This document shows, one piece after another, positions 1-9,554 of a DNA stretch of 64,000 nt; within the stretch, counting starts at the first letter, position 1, and the number at the start of each line of letters is the position of its first letter. The DNA comes from Carboxylicivirga fragile (GTDB taxonomy: Bacteria > Bacteroidota > Bacteroidia > Bacteroidales > Marinilabiliaceae). The position numbers and the translations under genes were made by a program. The notes beneath the pieces were generated by a model. It was not told the DNA's origin. It ran no database searches and worked only from the letters and a program-made list of their open reading frames with translations. Where the stretch lies: positions 33,499-97,498 of the forward strand of contig JAFMVD010000019.1 of NCBI GenBank assembly GCA_025499625.1, given 5' to 3'.

Positions 1-505
1 TTAATTCATGTTTAGAAGACAAAATTGATAATAAATCATCCGGAAATGTGTGCAGCTTAAATTTCGAATTATTTAAAAGTGTATCCTGGTATAAATACAT
101 GGTAGTTATCTTTTCTTCATCAGAAATAACTACACCATTGGCATTGTTCGTAACACTGTATTTTAAAGCAGCGTCAACAAAAGATGTCCTTATAGCACTA
201 TTATTAATAGAATTCAACAAGTCAGCAGGTGGAGATGGAATGGTTAAAGAATCAACACCAGCTTCACGGAAATCAATAAGGTATCGTAAATTATTAGTTC
301 CGTTCTTCTCAACTGGCAAGCGCCTGTTTATAATAAACCCTGGTAAAACATACGTATTCGAAACATTCTCTGCTTTTACAACAAATAATTGAGCCAACTT
401 CCACTCCAGACTATCCTCAACAATAACAGTTTCCTGCGAAACCATTCCAAAGCATACAATACAATGAAATACCATTGTTATTATAGCCACCTTCAATCTT
501 CCCAT
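1..505 (-). CDS. Exported hypothetical protein, 3' end cut by window
   Basis: An open minus-strand frame runs from an ATG at 505 to the left edge without a stop (168 codons). The first 24 or so residues form a signal peptide, with a short basic start, a hydrophobic core of I, V, F and C, and then SQE. The rest is a soluble-looking domain with no family I recognise. Its 3' end and any C-terminal domain lie outside the window. A plus-strand frame at 48-392 covers the same bases but has no export signal and looks accidental. Role unknown; probably periplasmic or surface located. Confidence 0.65.
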   Translation of the reverse strand, partial: MGRLKVAIITMVFHCIVCFGMVSQETVIVEDSLEWKLAQLFVVKAENVSNTYVLPGFIINRRLPVEKNGTNNLRYLIDFREAGVDSLTIPSPPADLLNSINNSAIRTSFVDAALKYSVTNNANGVVISDEEKITTMYLYQDTLLNNSKFKLHTFPDDLLSILSSKHEL

Positions 506-650
506 ATAATAATATAATCTCCTACTTTTCAACAATACGCACGAAATTATACAATCTATTGCCAGCATCAAAGAACTTTTAATATTATAAAACACAAAGG
601 TATTTATTGAATAATGAAAGAATAAATAGCGTTTTTATAACTTTAATTAG

Positions 651-658
651 TAGTTTTG
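651..658 (+). promoter_or_regulatory. Candidate -7 box (TAGTTTTG) for the receiver gene
   Basis: TAGTTTTG fits the Bacteroidota -7 consensus TAnnTTTG and lies about 100 bp before the start at 761. I see no TTG at the usual 17-23 bp upstream spacing, so this is a weak call. Confidence 0.3.
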
Positions 659-760
659 TGTTTAAGTATAGTCATGTTTTTAGATTCATTTTTGGATAAT
701 TCTAAAACAAACTATATTTTAGAATGATTAAAGTGGGTACTAATCCGATCTTATAATAAC

Positions 761-1168
761 ATGAGTGGAACTGATTCGTTAAATAATTCACTGGTTCAGA
801 ACTGGGAAGACAAAGTAATTTTAGTTGTTGAAGATGTTGATACAAATAAAATATTCTTTGATGCAGCTTTACGTAAAACAAATGCTAAAATTTTATGGGC
901 TAAAGATGGCAAAGAAGCCATTACACTATTTCAGGCCAATAGAATTGATTTAGTATTAATGGATCTTCAGTTACCAATAATGGATGGCTACACTGCCACT
1001 CGTGAAATCAAAAAGATTGATGCTGAAATTCCTATTATTGCGCAAACAGCTCACGTGATGTCGGGAGAGCGTGAAAAATGCTTAGAAGCGGGGTGCGATG
1101 ATTATTTACCCAAACCGATTCGATTACAAATATTGATGGATACATTATCTAAATATCTTAACAAATAA
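761..1168 (+). CDS. Stand-alone response regulator receiver domain (CheY-like)
   Basis: This is a 135-residue protein made of one receiver domain after a polar N-terminal tail of about 18 residues. The phosphorylation site is complete: acidic pair E24/D25, phospho-acceptor D68 in MDLQLP, T96, and K118 in LPKP. There is no output domain, so it probably relays phosphate or binds a partner in a histidine-kinase system, as CheY/Spo0F-type proteins do. No kinase gene is adjacent, so the partner cannot be named. The single-gene unit ends in a strong hairpin shared with the convergent OmpA-family gene. Confidence 0.93.
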   Translation: MSGTDSLNNSLVQNWEDKVILVVEDVDTNKIFFDAALRKTNAKILWAKDGKEAITLFQANRIDLVLMDLQLPIMDGYTATREIKKIDAEIPIIAQTAHVMSGEREKCLEAGCDDYLPKPIRLQILMDTLSKYLNK

Positions 1169-1197
1169 AAAAAAGCTGCCTTAGGGCAGCTTTTTTT
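1168..1197. terminator. Bidirectional intrinsic terminator
   Basis: A hairpin with stem AAGCTGCC, loop TTAG and GGCAGCTT is flanked by an A-run on the left and a T-run on the right. It can therefore stop both the receiver gene and the opposing OmpA-family gene that ends at 1201. Confidence 0.88.
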
Positions 1198-1200
1198 ATG

Positions 1201-3201
1201 CTATAATATTTTCACTTCTGTTCGTCTGTTCTTAGCTCTTCCCTCTTCAGTATCATTAGAATCAATTGCCTGACTCTGTCCGTAACCTTTGTAACTTAAT
1301 TGTTCCTTGGCAATACCGCCTGCAATCAAATAATCGTAAACCTGCTTAGCTCTTCGTTTAGCCAACTGCTTATTGTACTCAACACTACCAACATTATCGG
1401 TATGGCCACCAATTTCAACTTTTATGCTTTCATTCAATTGTAACAACTTTATTACCTGATCCAACTCTACATTTGAACTCTCTGCTAACAGATAAGAATC
1501 TGTTTCGAAAAATACGTTTCGAAGAATTATGCGCTCTCCTGCTTTGATCTTACTCAAATAAACATCTAATACCTGAGGGTTATCAACCGAGGCTTCGTCG
1601 GCAACATTAAAATAACTCGAATAAAACAAATAACCTTCTTTCTCAACACTCAAACCATATTGCTTACCACTTGCCAAGCAAAATAAAAATTCACCTGAAA
1701 AGTCGGTTGATTCGGCATTTACTACAGTTTGTGCCTCATCTATATCGTTGACCTTTAAATAGGCATTTAATTGTTCCTTTGTATCCTTATCAAACACACG
1801 GCCCTTCACGTAAGCAGCAGGAATTGGACGTATCTCTTGCGGCATTTCAAACTTGTAGATATCCTTACCCGTATTTTTTTCACTTAAACCATCTGAAGAA
1901 AAGAAGGCCATATCACCTTTTGCATTAATTACCAAACCGATCTCATCATTTGAAGTATTTAAAGGGTAACCCAAATTTTGAGGTTCTTGCCAGTCTCCAT
2001 TGGCCTTCAATCGTGTTAGAAATAAATCCATCTTTCCCATTCCTGGCCAAGTATCCGACGAAAAGTAAAGTGTTTGATTATCGTGATGAATAAATGGCGA
2101 GTTTTCATTTCCAGAAGTATTCACATTGCTGCCCAAATTCTCAGGCTCGCCGAAAAAAGGGGAACCATCACGTTTATAACCGATCAGTCTTGATTTCCAA
2201 ATATCTTTTTGTCCTATACCCCCGGGACGACTACTAACAAAAAACAAAGTTCGACCATCGGCTGAAAAACAAGGTTGTGACTCCCAAAAAGGTGAATTAA
2301 CAGGTCCGCCAATATTTACCGGTTTACTCCAGCCATCAATGGTTCTTTTTGAGAAATAAATATCGCAACTACCTTTGGTATCATTTCGACCACAGGCGGT
2401 GAAGAACATCCAATTCCCATCCGCACTAAGTGTTTGGGCACCCTCATTCAGATCGGTATTAATTGAAACCACTTCAACCCGATCTGTCCAATCTGCATTT
2501 AAATAATACGAAGTGTAAAAATCTTCACGAAAATTAACAACATTCTTCTGAAGGTCTTTTTCTATAAATGCTTGCTCATTACGTGGAACCAGCACCGTAT
2601 AGATTAGATGCTCACCGTCAGCACTTATACTAGGCCAATACTCATCGTAATTACTATTAATTTTATCACCCATATTAATAGGCTCGAACGGAACAGGATT
2701 CTTTATTGCTTTATCAGCAAAATTTGCTTTTACAATATAAGCATCAGCTTTAGCCTTCGATCGTTTCGAACGTGTTTTAGCCTTGTAACGGTTCAACCAA
2801 TCTATCGCAACCGCATACTCACCTGTATTAAATTTGGCAACTCCCATGTTATAAAAAGCTGAAACAAAATAAGTGCTATCAATTGCTATAGCCCGCTCAA
2901 TACAAGCTATCTCCTTTTCGTATTCCGCCTTTCTAAAATAAATATCTGCTTTTAACAAATAGGCATCTATAAAATTCTTATCCTTTTTAATTGCATCGTC
3001 CAATAAACCAAGAGCTTCATCCACCTTGTCTTTTGTGTACATCTCGGTAGCAGAAGTATAAATGGCAACTGCTTTTTTAGATTTCGTATGAAGGCTCCAT
3101 TTATCTTTTTTTTGCGCTTTAGATGGAATACAAACCACCATCAATAATATTAGAGTGGATAAAACATTTGCCAATGAAAATTTCAATCTCATTATATACA
3201 T
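1201..3201 (-). CDS. TPR / PD40 beta-propeller / OmpA outer-membrane protein, PorE-like architecture
   Basis: A 666-residue exported protein. After the signal peptide come TPR-like helices (about 35-130), a run of PD40/WD40-like blades with repeated SADG and FFxS motifs (about 185-445), a carboxypeptidase-regulatory-like fold (about 455-545), and a C-terminal OmpA/MotB peptidoglycan-binding domain with GGHTDNVGS and NRRTEV. This order matches PorE of the type IX secretion system, but many Bacteroidota paralogues share it, so I give no symbol. It should anchor to peptidoglycan under the outer membrane. ATG codons at 3201 and 3192 are both possible starts. LMVVC in the signal is a poor lipobox. 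Confidence 0.9.
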   Translation of the reverse strand: MYIMRLKFSLANVLSTLILLMVVCIPSKAQKKDKWSLHTKSKKAVAIYTSATEMYTKDKVDEALGLLDDAIKKDKNFIDAYLLKADIYFRKAEYEKEIACIERAIAIDSTYFVSAFYNMGVAKFNTGEYAVAIDWLNRYKAKTRSKRSKAKADAYIVKANFADKAIKNPVPFEPINMGDKINSNYDEYWPSISADGEHLIYTVLVPRNEQAFIEKDLQKNVVNFREDFYTSYYLNADWTDRVEVVSINTDLNEGAQTLSADGNWMFFTACGRNDTKGSCDIYFSKRTIDGWSKPVNIGGPVNSPFWESQPCFSADGRTLFFVSSRPGGIGQKDIWKSRLIGYKRDGSPFFGEPENLGSNVNTSGNENSPFIHHDNQTLYFSSDTWPGMGKMDLFLTRLKANGDWQEPQNLGYPLNTSNDEIGLVINAKGDMAFFSSDGLSEKNTGKDIYKFEMPQEIRPIPAAYVKGRVFDKDTKEQLNAYLKVNDIDEAQTVVNAESTDFSGEFLFCLASGKQYGLSVEKEGYLFYSSYFNVADEASVDNPQVLDVYLSKIKAGERIILRNVFFETDSYLLAESSNVELDQVIKLLQLNESIKVEIGGHTDNVGSVEYNKQLAKRRAKQVYDYLIAGGIAKEQLSYKGYGQSQAIDSNDTEEGRAKNRRTEVKIL

Positions 3202-3444
3202 TTAAAATTATTATCGTAGCATCTGAGTACTTGCTTTACAATTACGTACTATGATCGTGATAAAAATACAATATAATCAAATACATCTATTTAAAACAGA
3301 CTAGCTAAATAAGCAAAGCAAAATTAGCGCTTTATCCAGAACAATTTATCTACTTAGTAATTTATGATGTAAACAATTATCAAACAAGGAGCAAATAATG
3401 CTTTATAGCACCTCAATTAATGCTTCGTCTTTTAGCAAGATTAC

Positions 3445-3452
3445 TATTTTTG
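3445..3452 (+). promoter_or_regulatory. Candidate -7 box (TATTTTTG) for the nitroreductase gene
   Basis: TATTTTTG matches TAnnTTTG exactly, 25 bp before the ATG at 3478, a common 5' leader length in this phylum. No convincing -33 TTG was found. Confidence 0.4.
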
Positions 3453-3477
3453 CAATTCTAAAAAATGCGGATAAACG

Positions 3478-4308
3478 ATGGAGTTGGTAGATAAAGATTG
3501 TAAAAGGTGTAAAAAGTGTGAGCGAATATGTCCGACAAACACGCTTAATATAGATAGTAAAAATACCCATGGTGATTATTGTATTGAATGCTATCATTGT
3601 TTGGCCGTGTGCCCCAACAAAACTGAAAACGATGAGCATGTATTAGGTTCCAATTTCCAATATAGCATACAGCCTTACGACTTTGAGCAACTTATGCAAC
3701 AACGGCGCTCTAATCGCGATTTTAGTTCAAAACCAATTTCAAATGAGCTACTGAGTGAATTTATTAATAACATGCGCTTTAGCCCAACTGCAAGTAATGC
3801 TCAAAAATTAGAGTTTACCGTAATTACAAACAAAGCCTTACTTCAATTAATAAACGATAGTACAATCAGTACTTTAAGTAAAACTTTCAAAAAAAGCGTC
3901 AGCCCCATTACAAAACCATTGATAAGCACATTTCTAGGGAGGAAAGCTTATACCGGACTTGAGAAACTAAAAGGAAAATTCCTTAAGAAAGCTGCTTTTG
4001 ATCCGAACATGATTTGTTATAACGCGCCCGCTTTAATTCTTATTCACTCTAAAAAAACACCAGGAGGCATGCCACTTCAAGATGCCAATATTTGGTTAGG
4101 AATGGCTACACTTTACGCTGAACTATTGGAATTAGCAAGCTGTATTAATGGTTACATTGTTAATGCTGTTCAACGAAACAAAACTTTGAAAAAACAAATG
4201 CAGATACCCGATGATCATCAGTTACATGCTGCTTTGTTAATCGGTCGTTCAAAAAAGAAATTTAATAACAGAGTTGATCGAAAAACACCGCAGGTTAATT
4301 TCATCTGA
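3478..4308 (+). CDS. Ferredoxin-fused nitroreductase family protein
   Basis: A 276-residue cytoplasmic protein. The N-terminus holds two 4Fe-4S ligand sets, C8-C11-C14-C18P and C35-C38-C41-C45P. From about residue 65 a nitroreductase-like FMN domain begins (QRRSNRDFSSKPIS, then SPTASNAQ). The fusion suggests electrons pass from the iron-sulfur clusters to FMN to reduce a small nitro, quinone or similar substrate. The substrate cannot be read from sequence. It stands alone, with the convergent cysteine-cluster gene 14 bp downstream. Confidence 0.9.
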   Translation: MELVDKDCKRCKKCERICPTNTLNIDSKNTHGDYCIECYHCLAVCPNKTENDEHVLGSNFQYSIQPYDFEQLMQQRRSNRDFSSKPISNELLSEFINNMRFSPTASNAQKLEFTVITNKALLQLINDSTISTLSKTFKKSVSPITKPLISTFLGRKAYTGLEKLKGKFLKKAAFDPNMICYNAPALILIHSKKTPGGMPLQDANIWLGMATLYAELLELASCINGYIVNAVQRNKTLKKQMQIPDDHQLHAALLIGRSKKKFNNRVDRKTPQVNFI

Positions 4309-4322
4309 TATTTAGAAACGGG

Positions 4323-4586
4323 CTATATACCTGGTACTACTTCTATACCTTCAAGATCGCTCAATATTTTGAAAGCATCGGATTGTTTTGATCCGCAAAA
4401 GAGTTTTTCTGCTTTAAAGCCAGCACAAACCAATGGCCGCTCAGGATGCGTGAAAATTGCACAGCAATAATCATCCTGCAAATGTATACACCTCTCTCCT
4501 GCAACTTTGCCATTTGGCAAACCCGGTATAGCCGATGAAATACTTGGCACAATACAACAAGCCCCACAATTCTCTCTACATTCCAT
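4323..4586 (-). CDS. YkgJ-type cysteine cluster protein
   Basis: An 87-residue protein with CxxxCGxCC at the N-terminus and further cysteines in ERCIHL, YCCAIF and LVCAGF. This is the pattern of the small YkgJ/UPF0153 zinc- or iron-sulfur-binding family, which has no established role. The ATG at 4586 lies just before the first cysteine. It is divergent from sfsA, about 100 bp away. A 68-codon frame inside it is a shadow. Confidence 0.85.
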   Translation of the reverse strand: MECRENCGACCIVPSISSAIPGLPNGKVAGERCIHLQDDYCCAIFTHPERPLVCAGFKAEKLFCGSKQSDAFKILSDLEGIEVVPGI

Positions 4587-4686
4587 TCAATTGTTCTAAT
4601 TCTATGCTTTGATAATTTTCAGGGCACAAAAATAAACTATTTATTAAAACATTGCTTTAATTTGCATCAGCTATAAAAAGAAACAT

Positions 4687-5379
4687 ATGAAATTCACTCT
4701 TCCACTAGTACATGGCCGACTCATTAAACGCTATAAACGTTTCTTGGCCAATGTATTACTGGATGATGGAACAATAGTAACGGCCCATTGCACCAATAGT
4801 GGATCGATGAAAAGTTGCATCGAGGAAAATGCGGAAGTCTACCTCTCTCCAGCAACTGACCCAAAGCGCAAAACAAAGTACACCTGGGAAATGATTTTAA
4901 TTGAAGGATCTTGGGTTGGCGTTCACACAACTCATCCAAATCAAATAGTCTATGAAGCAATCGTCAATAATGAAATTCCACAATTAAAGCACTACAACAA
5001 GGTACAGAGGGAAGTTAAAGTAAAGGATAGTCGACTGGATATTGTAGCTATGAATGAGGATGAGACTTGTTTTATTGAAGTAAAGAATGCCAGCATGAAA
5101 CAGGGCAACAGCGTTCTGTTTCCTGATGCTGTAACATCTCGTGGCAAAAAGCATCTGCATACACTTATTTCACTGAAAGAAGAAGGGTACAGAGCAGTTA
5201 TGGTATATTTAATTCAGCGTGTAGATGTCGATACATTTGGTGTAGCTTCAGATATTGATCCTGATTATAGCTCAACCCTGAAACAAGCGCATGAAGCTGG
5301 CGTTGAAATCATTCCTCTACAGGCAAGAGTTACACCAAGTGAGATAAGTATAGTTCGTGAATTACCATATAGTTTATAG
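4687..5379 (+). CDS. sfsA: SfsA family DNA/RNA nuclease
   Basis: 230 residues, close to the usual 230-240 for SfsA. An N-terminal OB-like part (FLANVLLDDGTIVTAHCTNS, then GSM) is followed by a PD-(D/E)xK-like nuclease core with DIVAMNEDETCFIEVKN, FPDAVTSRGKKHL and later VDVDTFG. SfsA was named for sugar-fermentation stimulation in E. coli and is now described as a nuclease; its cellular role is unsettled. The ATG at 4687 is the only start that keeps the family N-terminus. Monocistronic. Confidence 0.93.
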   Translation: MKFTLPLVHGRLIKRYKRFLANVLLDDGTIVTAHCTNSGSMKSCIEENAEVYLSPATDPKRKTKYTWEMILIEGSWVGVHTTHPNQIVYEAIVNNEIPQLKHYNKVQREVKVKDSRLDIVAMNEDETCFIEVKNASMKQGNSVLFPDAVTSRGKKHLHTLISLKEEGYRAVMVYLIQRVDVDTFGVASDIDPDYSSTLKQAHEAGVEIIPLQARVTPSEISIVRELPYSL

Positions 5380-5537
5380 CATACACAGCTTTTCTGGCAC
5401 ATTACCTTTATCTTTTACTTCTGCTTACTTATAACGACTCTAAATTAAGTATTAGCAGCCAGCATTCTGCTTTCAAATATCTATCATATAATATATCTTT
5501 TCTATATTTAAAGCAATTAATTTAAACCAACCCTCAT

Positions 5538-7421
5538 ATGAAGAAGAGAAATTCCCTTTTAGTAGTATTACTATTGGTATGCGTCAGCACATTTGCATAC
5601 AAAGCACCCATTAAATTTGGAAAAGTCACTCTGGAAGAATTAGAGATGACATCGTACGAACCTGACACATCGGCTAGTGCTGTAGTTTTATGTAAATATG
5701 GTTATTTTAACGGAAGCGATTTAAAATTTAAACGAGTAGAGCGCATTAAAGTCTTAAAGAAGTCGGGCACCGGTTATGCTGAATTTGTTCTTCCTGGAAG
5801 AGTCAGCGATACATTTAGAGGGCGTACCTACAATCTTGTTGATGGCGAAATAGAAGTCGATAAGCTTAAAAAAGAATCCATTTATAAAGAGCGTGTTACT
5901 GATAATCTATATCGCTACAGAGTTGCGTTACCTAATGTTAAAGTAGGAAGTGTATTCGAGTTAGAGTTTGTATCAATGGGATTACCAACAGAATGGACAT
6001 TTCAAAGATCAATACCTGTTAAGTTATGTGAACTGATATTAGAAGAATCTACGTACATCGATTTTCGAAAAAGAATGGTTGGTTATGAACCACTAGCTAT
6101 TTCGGATGGCAAAAGATTTGTTGCCAAAGATATGCCGGCTTTTAAATCAGAAGCTTTTTTAAACTCAAGAGACAATTACATAACTAAATTTGAATTTGAT
6201 TTACAAAGTGTTAGTTACCCAGGACACTACAAATCGTATACAACTACCTGGGAAGCTGTTAATGATCGCCTAATGGATCATGAATATTTTGGTGGCACCT
6301 TAAAAAGTAGTGCTGGATACATTTCGGATATAGTAAAAGAAATAGAAGCCAAAGACCTCTCTCCACTAGAAAGAACAAAGGCAGCTTATGAAGCTGTAAA
6401 AGTTGTTAATTGGAACAACGAAGATTGGATCTTCACGAGCAGAAACAACTTAAGTAAACAATTCAAAGAGAAAGTAGGAAATAGCACTGATATTAATTTT
6501 ATGTTATTGCACCTATTGAAGAAATTGGATATAAAAGCCCACCCTGTTGTGATAAGTACCAGAAGCAATGGGATGCTTAGTCCATTTTACCCAAGCTATG
6601 AAAAACTTGATTATACTTTAGTTTGTGCCACAATAGAAGACAAAGAATACCTGTTAGATGCCACGGAAAAAGAGCTCCCCTTTGAAATGTTACCACTACG
6701 TTGCCTAAATCAACATGGCAGGGTAGTTACTGATAAAGAAGGCAAATGGGTAGATATAACTCCAAAATTTAAAGAGCGTGAAACAATCTTTTTTGAATTG
6801 AACATCTCGGAAAAATTAGATTTAGAGGGAAAAGTAAGTTACAGTCGTAGTGGTTATGCTGCGTATGATTTCAGACGCGATTACAAAGAATATGCTGGCG
6901 AAGAAGACTATTTGACATCATTGGAATCAAAATACGATGGCTTACTTATTAAGGATTATTCAATTGAAAACATTGATGCTATAGATAAACCAATTAAAGA
7001 CACGTATAATATCGAACTTAAAAACCGAATAGAGCGGATAAATGATATGATTCTAATAAATCCATTCTTACTGGAAACAATTTCAAGCAATCCATTCAAA
7101 CTTGAAGAAAGAAAATACCCTGTCGATTTTGCTTTTTGCAGAAACAAGTATTTAATATCTAACATTACTATTCCAGATGGCTATGTTGTTTCAGAACTTC
7201 CCAAACCTATAAAAATTATAACACCTGATAAATCAGCATCCGTCTTAGTTCAGCACCAACAACAAGCAAACAAACTGGTAACGCTTTACAAATTCAATAT
7301 TAACAAAACACTTTTCTTACCACAAGAATATGAGTACTTAAAGACTATTTATGAGCAAATAGTTAAAAAACATGCCGAACCGATAATCTTAAAACCAAAT
7401 ACTGATGCTGCAAGTTTATAA
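5538..7421 (+). CDS. DUF3857 / transglutaminase-fold exported protein with degenerate active site
   Basis: A 627-residue exported protein with signal peptide MKKRNSLLVVLLLVCVSTFA. It has a DUF3857 domain (about 30-220) and a transglutaminase-like core (about 270-390). The catalytic Cys position reads GNSTDIN (S316) and the His position reads LDYTLV (Y359); only D374 of LLDATE remains. The fold therefore probably binds rather than catalyses. Such Ser-type variants are common in this family. The final 17 bp overlap the next gene, a paralogue with Cys and His intact, so the two are probably made together and may act as a pair in the periplasm. Function unknown. Confidence 0.88.
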   Translation: MKKRNSLLVVLLLVCVSTFAYKAPIKFGKVTLEELEMTSYEPDTSASAVVLCKYGYFNGSDLKFKRVERIKVLKKSGTGYAEFVLPGRVSDTFRGRTYNLVDGEIEVDKLKKESIYKERVTDNLYRYRVALPNVKVGSVFELEFVSMGLPTEWTFQRSIPVKLCELILEESTYIDFRKRMVGYEPLAISDGKRFVAKDMPAFKSEAFLNSRDNYITKFEFDLQSVSYPGHYKSYTTTWEAVNDRLMDHEYFGGTLKSSAGYISDIVKEIEAKDLSPLERTKAAYEAVKVVNWNNEDWIFTSRNNLSKQFKEKVGNSTDINFMLLHLLKKLDIKAHPVVISTRSNGMLSPFYPSYEKLDYTLVCATIEDKEYLLDATEKELPFEMLPLRCLNQHGRVVTDKEGKWVDITPKFKERETIFFELNISEKLDLEGKVSYSRSGYAAYDFRRDYKEYAGEEDYLTSLESKYDGLLIKDYSIENIDAIDKPIKDTYNIELKNRIERINDMILINPFLLETISSNPFKLEERKYPVDFAFCRNKYLISNITIPDGYVVSELPKPIKIITPDKSASVLVQHQQQANKLVTLYKFNINKTLFLPQEYEYLKTIYEQIVKKHAEPIILKPNTDAASL

Positions 7422-9327
7422 AAAAACAATCATTTTATTGGGTATGCTTTTTTGCATGTTATCTATAATTTATGCTATAGATGTTACTGATTACGATGTT
7501 TCTAAAATCCCCTCTGAATTAAAATTAAATTCGAATGCTATTGTTCGTTGTAACGAAGTTGTATTTGAAGTTGTTTCAGATAATAAAGCTATCGCTACTA
7601 CTAAATATGCCGTAACAATTTTGAAAGAAGGAGCAATTGATTTATCAATCCTAAATATCAACTACGACAAACTGTTCGACATCAAAGATATTAGCGGAAT
7701 CATTTATGATTCTAATGGAAAAAAAGTCAGAAAAATTAAAAAAGACGAAATCCAAGATCATAGTGCTATTAGTGGCTCTACCCTCTTCTCAGACAACAGA
7801 ATAAAATACATTGATCCAGAATACTATACTTATCCATTTACGATAGAGTATATTTATTCTCAATCATATAATACATTGTTTTTTATGCCTAGGTGGTTTG
7901 GTTTTGAGGGTTACAATGTTTCAATTGAACACTCGAGTTTAAAAGCTATAGTACCTTCCAACTATAAAATTCGTTATTGGGAATCCAATATTAAACCATG
8001 CATAGTTAAAGCTGATTCAGATACAAATACATATAGTTGGTCCATCAAAAACGTTAAAGCTAAACAATATGAAGTTTTATCTCCAAATATCTCGATGACA
8101 CAGCCAACTGTGTATTTAGCAGCAACAAATTTTGAATTAGACGGAGTTAAGGGGTCTATGGAAACTTGGAATGACCTTGGAAGGTTTATGAGCCAACTTT
8201 TAGAAGGACGTGATGTTCTTCCGGAAGAAACTATAAAGGAAATAGAATCATTGGTAAGTGGCACTGATAATATCATAGATAAAATAAGAATTGTTTACGA
8301 ATATACTCAATCTAAGAATAGGTATATAAGTGTACAAGAGGGTGTAGGTGGTTGGCAACCATTCACGGCGAAAACCGTGGATAGGTTATCATATGGTGAT
8401 TGCAAAGCACTTTCCAACTACACAAGAGCCCTTCTAAAAGCTATCGGTGTTAAATCACACTATACTAGAATTTATGCAGGAAATCAACTACCATCAACAC
8501 CTGATAATTTCCCAATGAACAACTTTAACCATGTAATACTATGTGTTCCTATTGAAAACGACACCATCTGGCTAGAATGTACTAGTCAAAATTCGCCCAT
8601 AGATTATATGAGTGATTTTACTGATGATAGGTATGCCTTGTTAATTAAGGATGGGAGTGGTGAATTTGTGAAAACTCCAGCATACACCGCTACTGAAAAT
8701 CAACAAGCTACACACAGCACGGTTACACTATTAGCCGACAATTCTTTAAATATTAATGCAAGGGTCAAATATTCAGGTGCAACTTATGGCGATGAATACT
8801 ACCTATTACACAAAGATGAAAAAGATAGAAGAAAAAAAATCATCAGCGATATTAGTATTCCAAACTTCAAATTAACTAATTACCAGCTCAATGACAACCC
8901 CAGTAGAAAGCCATACTTGACGAAGAGTCTACAGTTAACAGCAACAAACTATTGTAGTACAATGGGGGGCATGACAATTTTGAAGCTAAACCTATTTAAT
9001 TCTTTTAATTCTGTACCAAGATATGCGCGAAACAGAAAAAACCCGGTATACGTGCAACGTAACTATAGCGAATGTGATACTATCAGCTATGTAATTCCAT
9101 CTAACCTGGCCATTGAATCTTTGCCTAAAAAACAGGAACTTAATACTAAGTATGGCAGTTATTTATCCCATACCGAAAACAAGGATGGTAAAATTGTTTA
9201 CTATCGCTACTTTCAAATTAATAAGGGAACCTATCCTAAAGAAGAATTCAATGACTTCAGAGAATTTTTAGAAGAAATTTCAATTGCTGATAACGCTAAA
9301 ACAATATTAAAACAAAAAGAAATCTAA
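7405..9327 (+). CDS. DUF3857 / transglutaminase-like exported protein, intact Cys-His
   Basis: A 640-residue paralogue of the preceding protein. A signal peptide with a KK start and hydrophobic core is followed by DUF3857 (about 25-230) and a transglutaminase core. C333 in SYGDCKAL and H376 in FNHVI are present; the third residue is E391 in WLECTS, as usual in this family. It may be an active cysteine hydrolase or transferase, but the substrate is unknown. The ATG at 7405 overlaps the upstream stop by 17 bp in another frame, suggesting translational coupling. An ATG at 7444 would shorten the signal peptide. A hairpin terminator follows. Confidence 0.88.
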   Translation: MLQVYKKTIILLGMLFCMLSIIYAIDVTDYDVSKIPSELKLNSNAIVRCNEVVFEVVSDNKAIATTKYAVTILKEGAIDLSILNINYDKLFDIKDISGIIYDSNGKKVRKIKKDEIQDHSAISGSTLFSDNRIKYIDPEYYTYPFTIEYIYSQSYNTLFFMPRWFGFEGYNVSIEHSSLKAIVPSNYKIRYWESNIKPCIVKADSDTNTYSWSIKNVKAKQYEVLSPNISMTQPTVYLAATNFELDGVKGSMETWNDLGRFMSQLLEGRDVLPEETIKEIESLVSGTDNIIDKIRIVYEYTQSKNRYISVQEGVGGWQPFTAKTVDRLSYGDCKALSNYTRALLKAIGVKSHYTRIYAGNQLPSTPDNFPMNNFNHVILCVPIENDTIWLECTSQNSPIDYMSDFTDDRYALLIKDGSGEFVKTPAYTATENQQATHSTVTLLADNSLNINARVKYSGATYGDEYYLLHKDEKDRRKKIISDISIPNFKLTNYQLNDNPSRKPYLTKSLQLTATNYCSTMGGMTILKLNLFNSFNSVPRYARNRKNPVYVQRNYSECDTISYVIPSNLAIESLPKKQELNTKYGSYLSHTENKDGKIVYYRYFQINKGTYPKEEFNDFREFLEEISIADNAKTILKQKEI

Positions 9328-9335
9328 AACACATC

Positions 9336-9375
9336 GAAGGCTAAGGACCGATTCATCTTTAGCCTTCTATTTTTA
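9336..9375 (+). terminator. Intrinsic terminator after the DUF3857 pair
   Basis: GAAGGCTAA (9336-9344) pairs with TTAGCCTTC (9359-9367), followed by a T-rich tail. Confidence 0.8.
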
Positions 9376-9554
9376 TCACTCTTTCTTAATATTTCAAAAA
9401 AGCCAAAGAGCTATAATATAAACGGGGGTAATCTCGATAAGTCCTTCACAAATATCTCGTTTTAAAAAATTTTGCAATTAACATTTAGCTTATCTGAGTA
9501 TTTGTTTAAATTCGCAGTTTAGTAAAAGCTATTTTACGACGTAGTAAGAACAAC

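Noticed and set aside
48..392. Plus-strand 114-codon frame near the left edge
   Set aside because: The opposite strand holds a longer open frame with a signal peptide that runs off the window; this frame has no recognisable features.
4361..4567. Second minus-strand frame inside the cysteine-cluster gene
   Set aside because: It lies fully within the YkgJ-type gene in another frame and encodes no recognisable motif.
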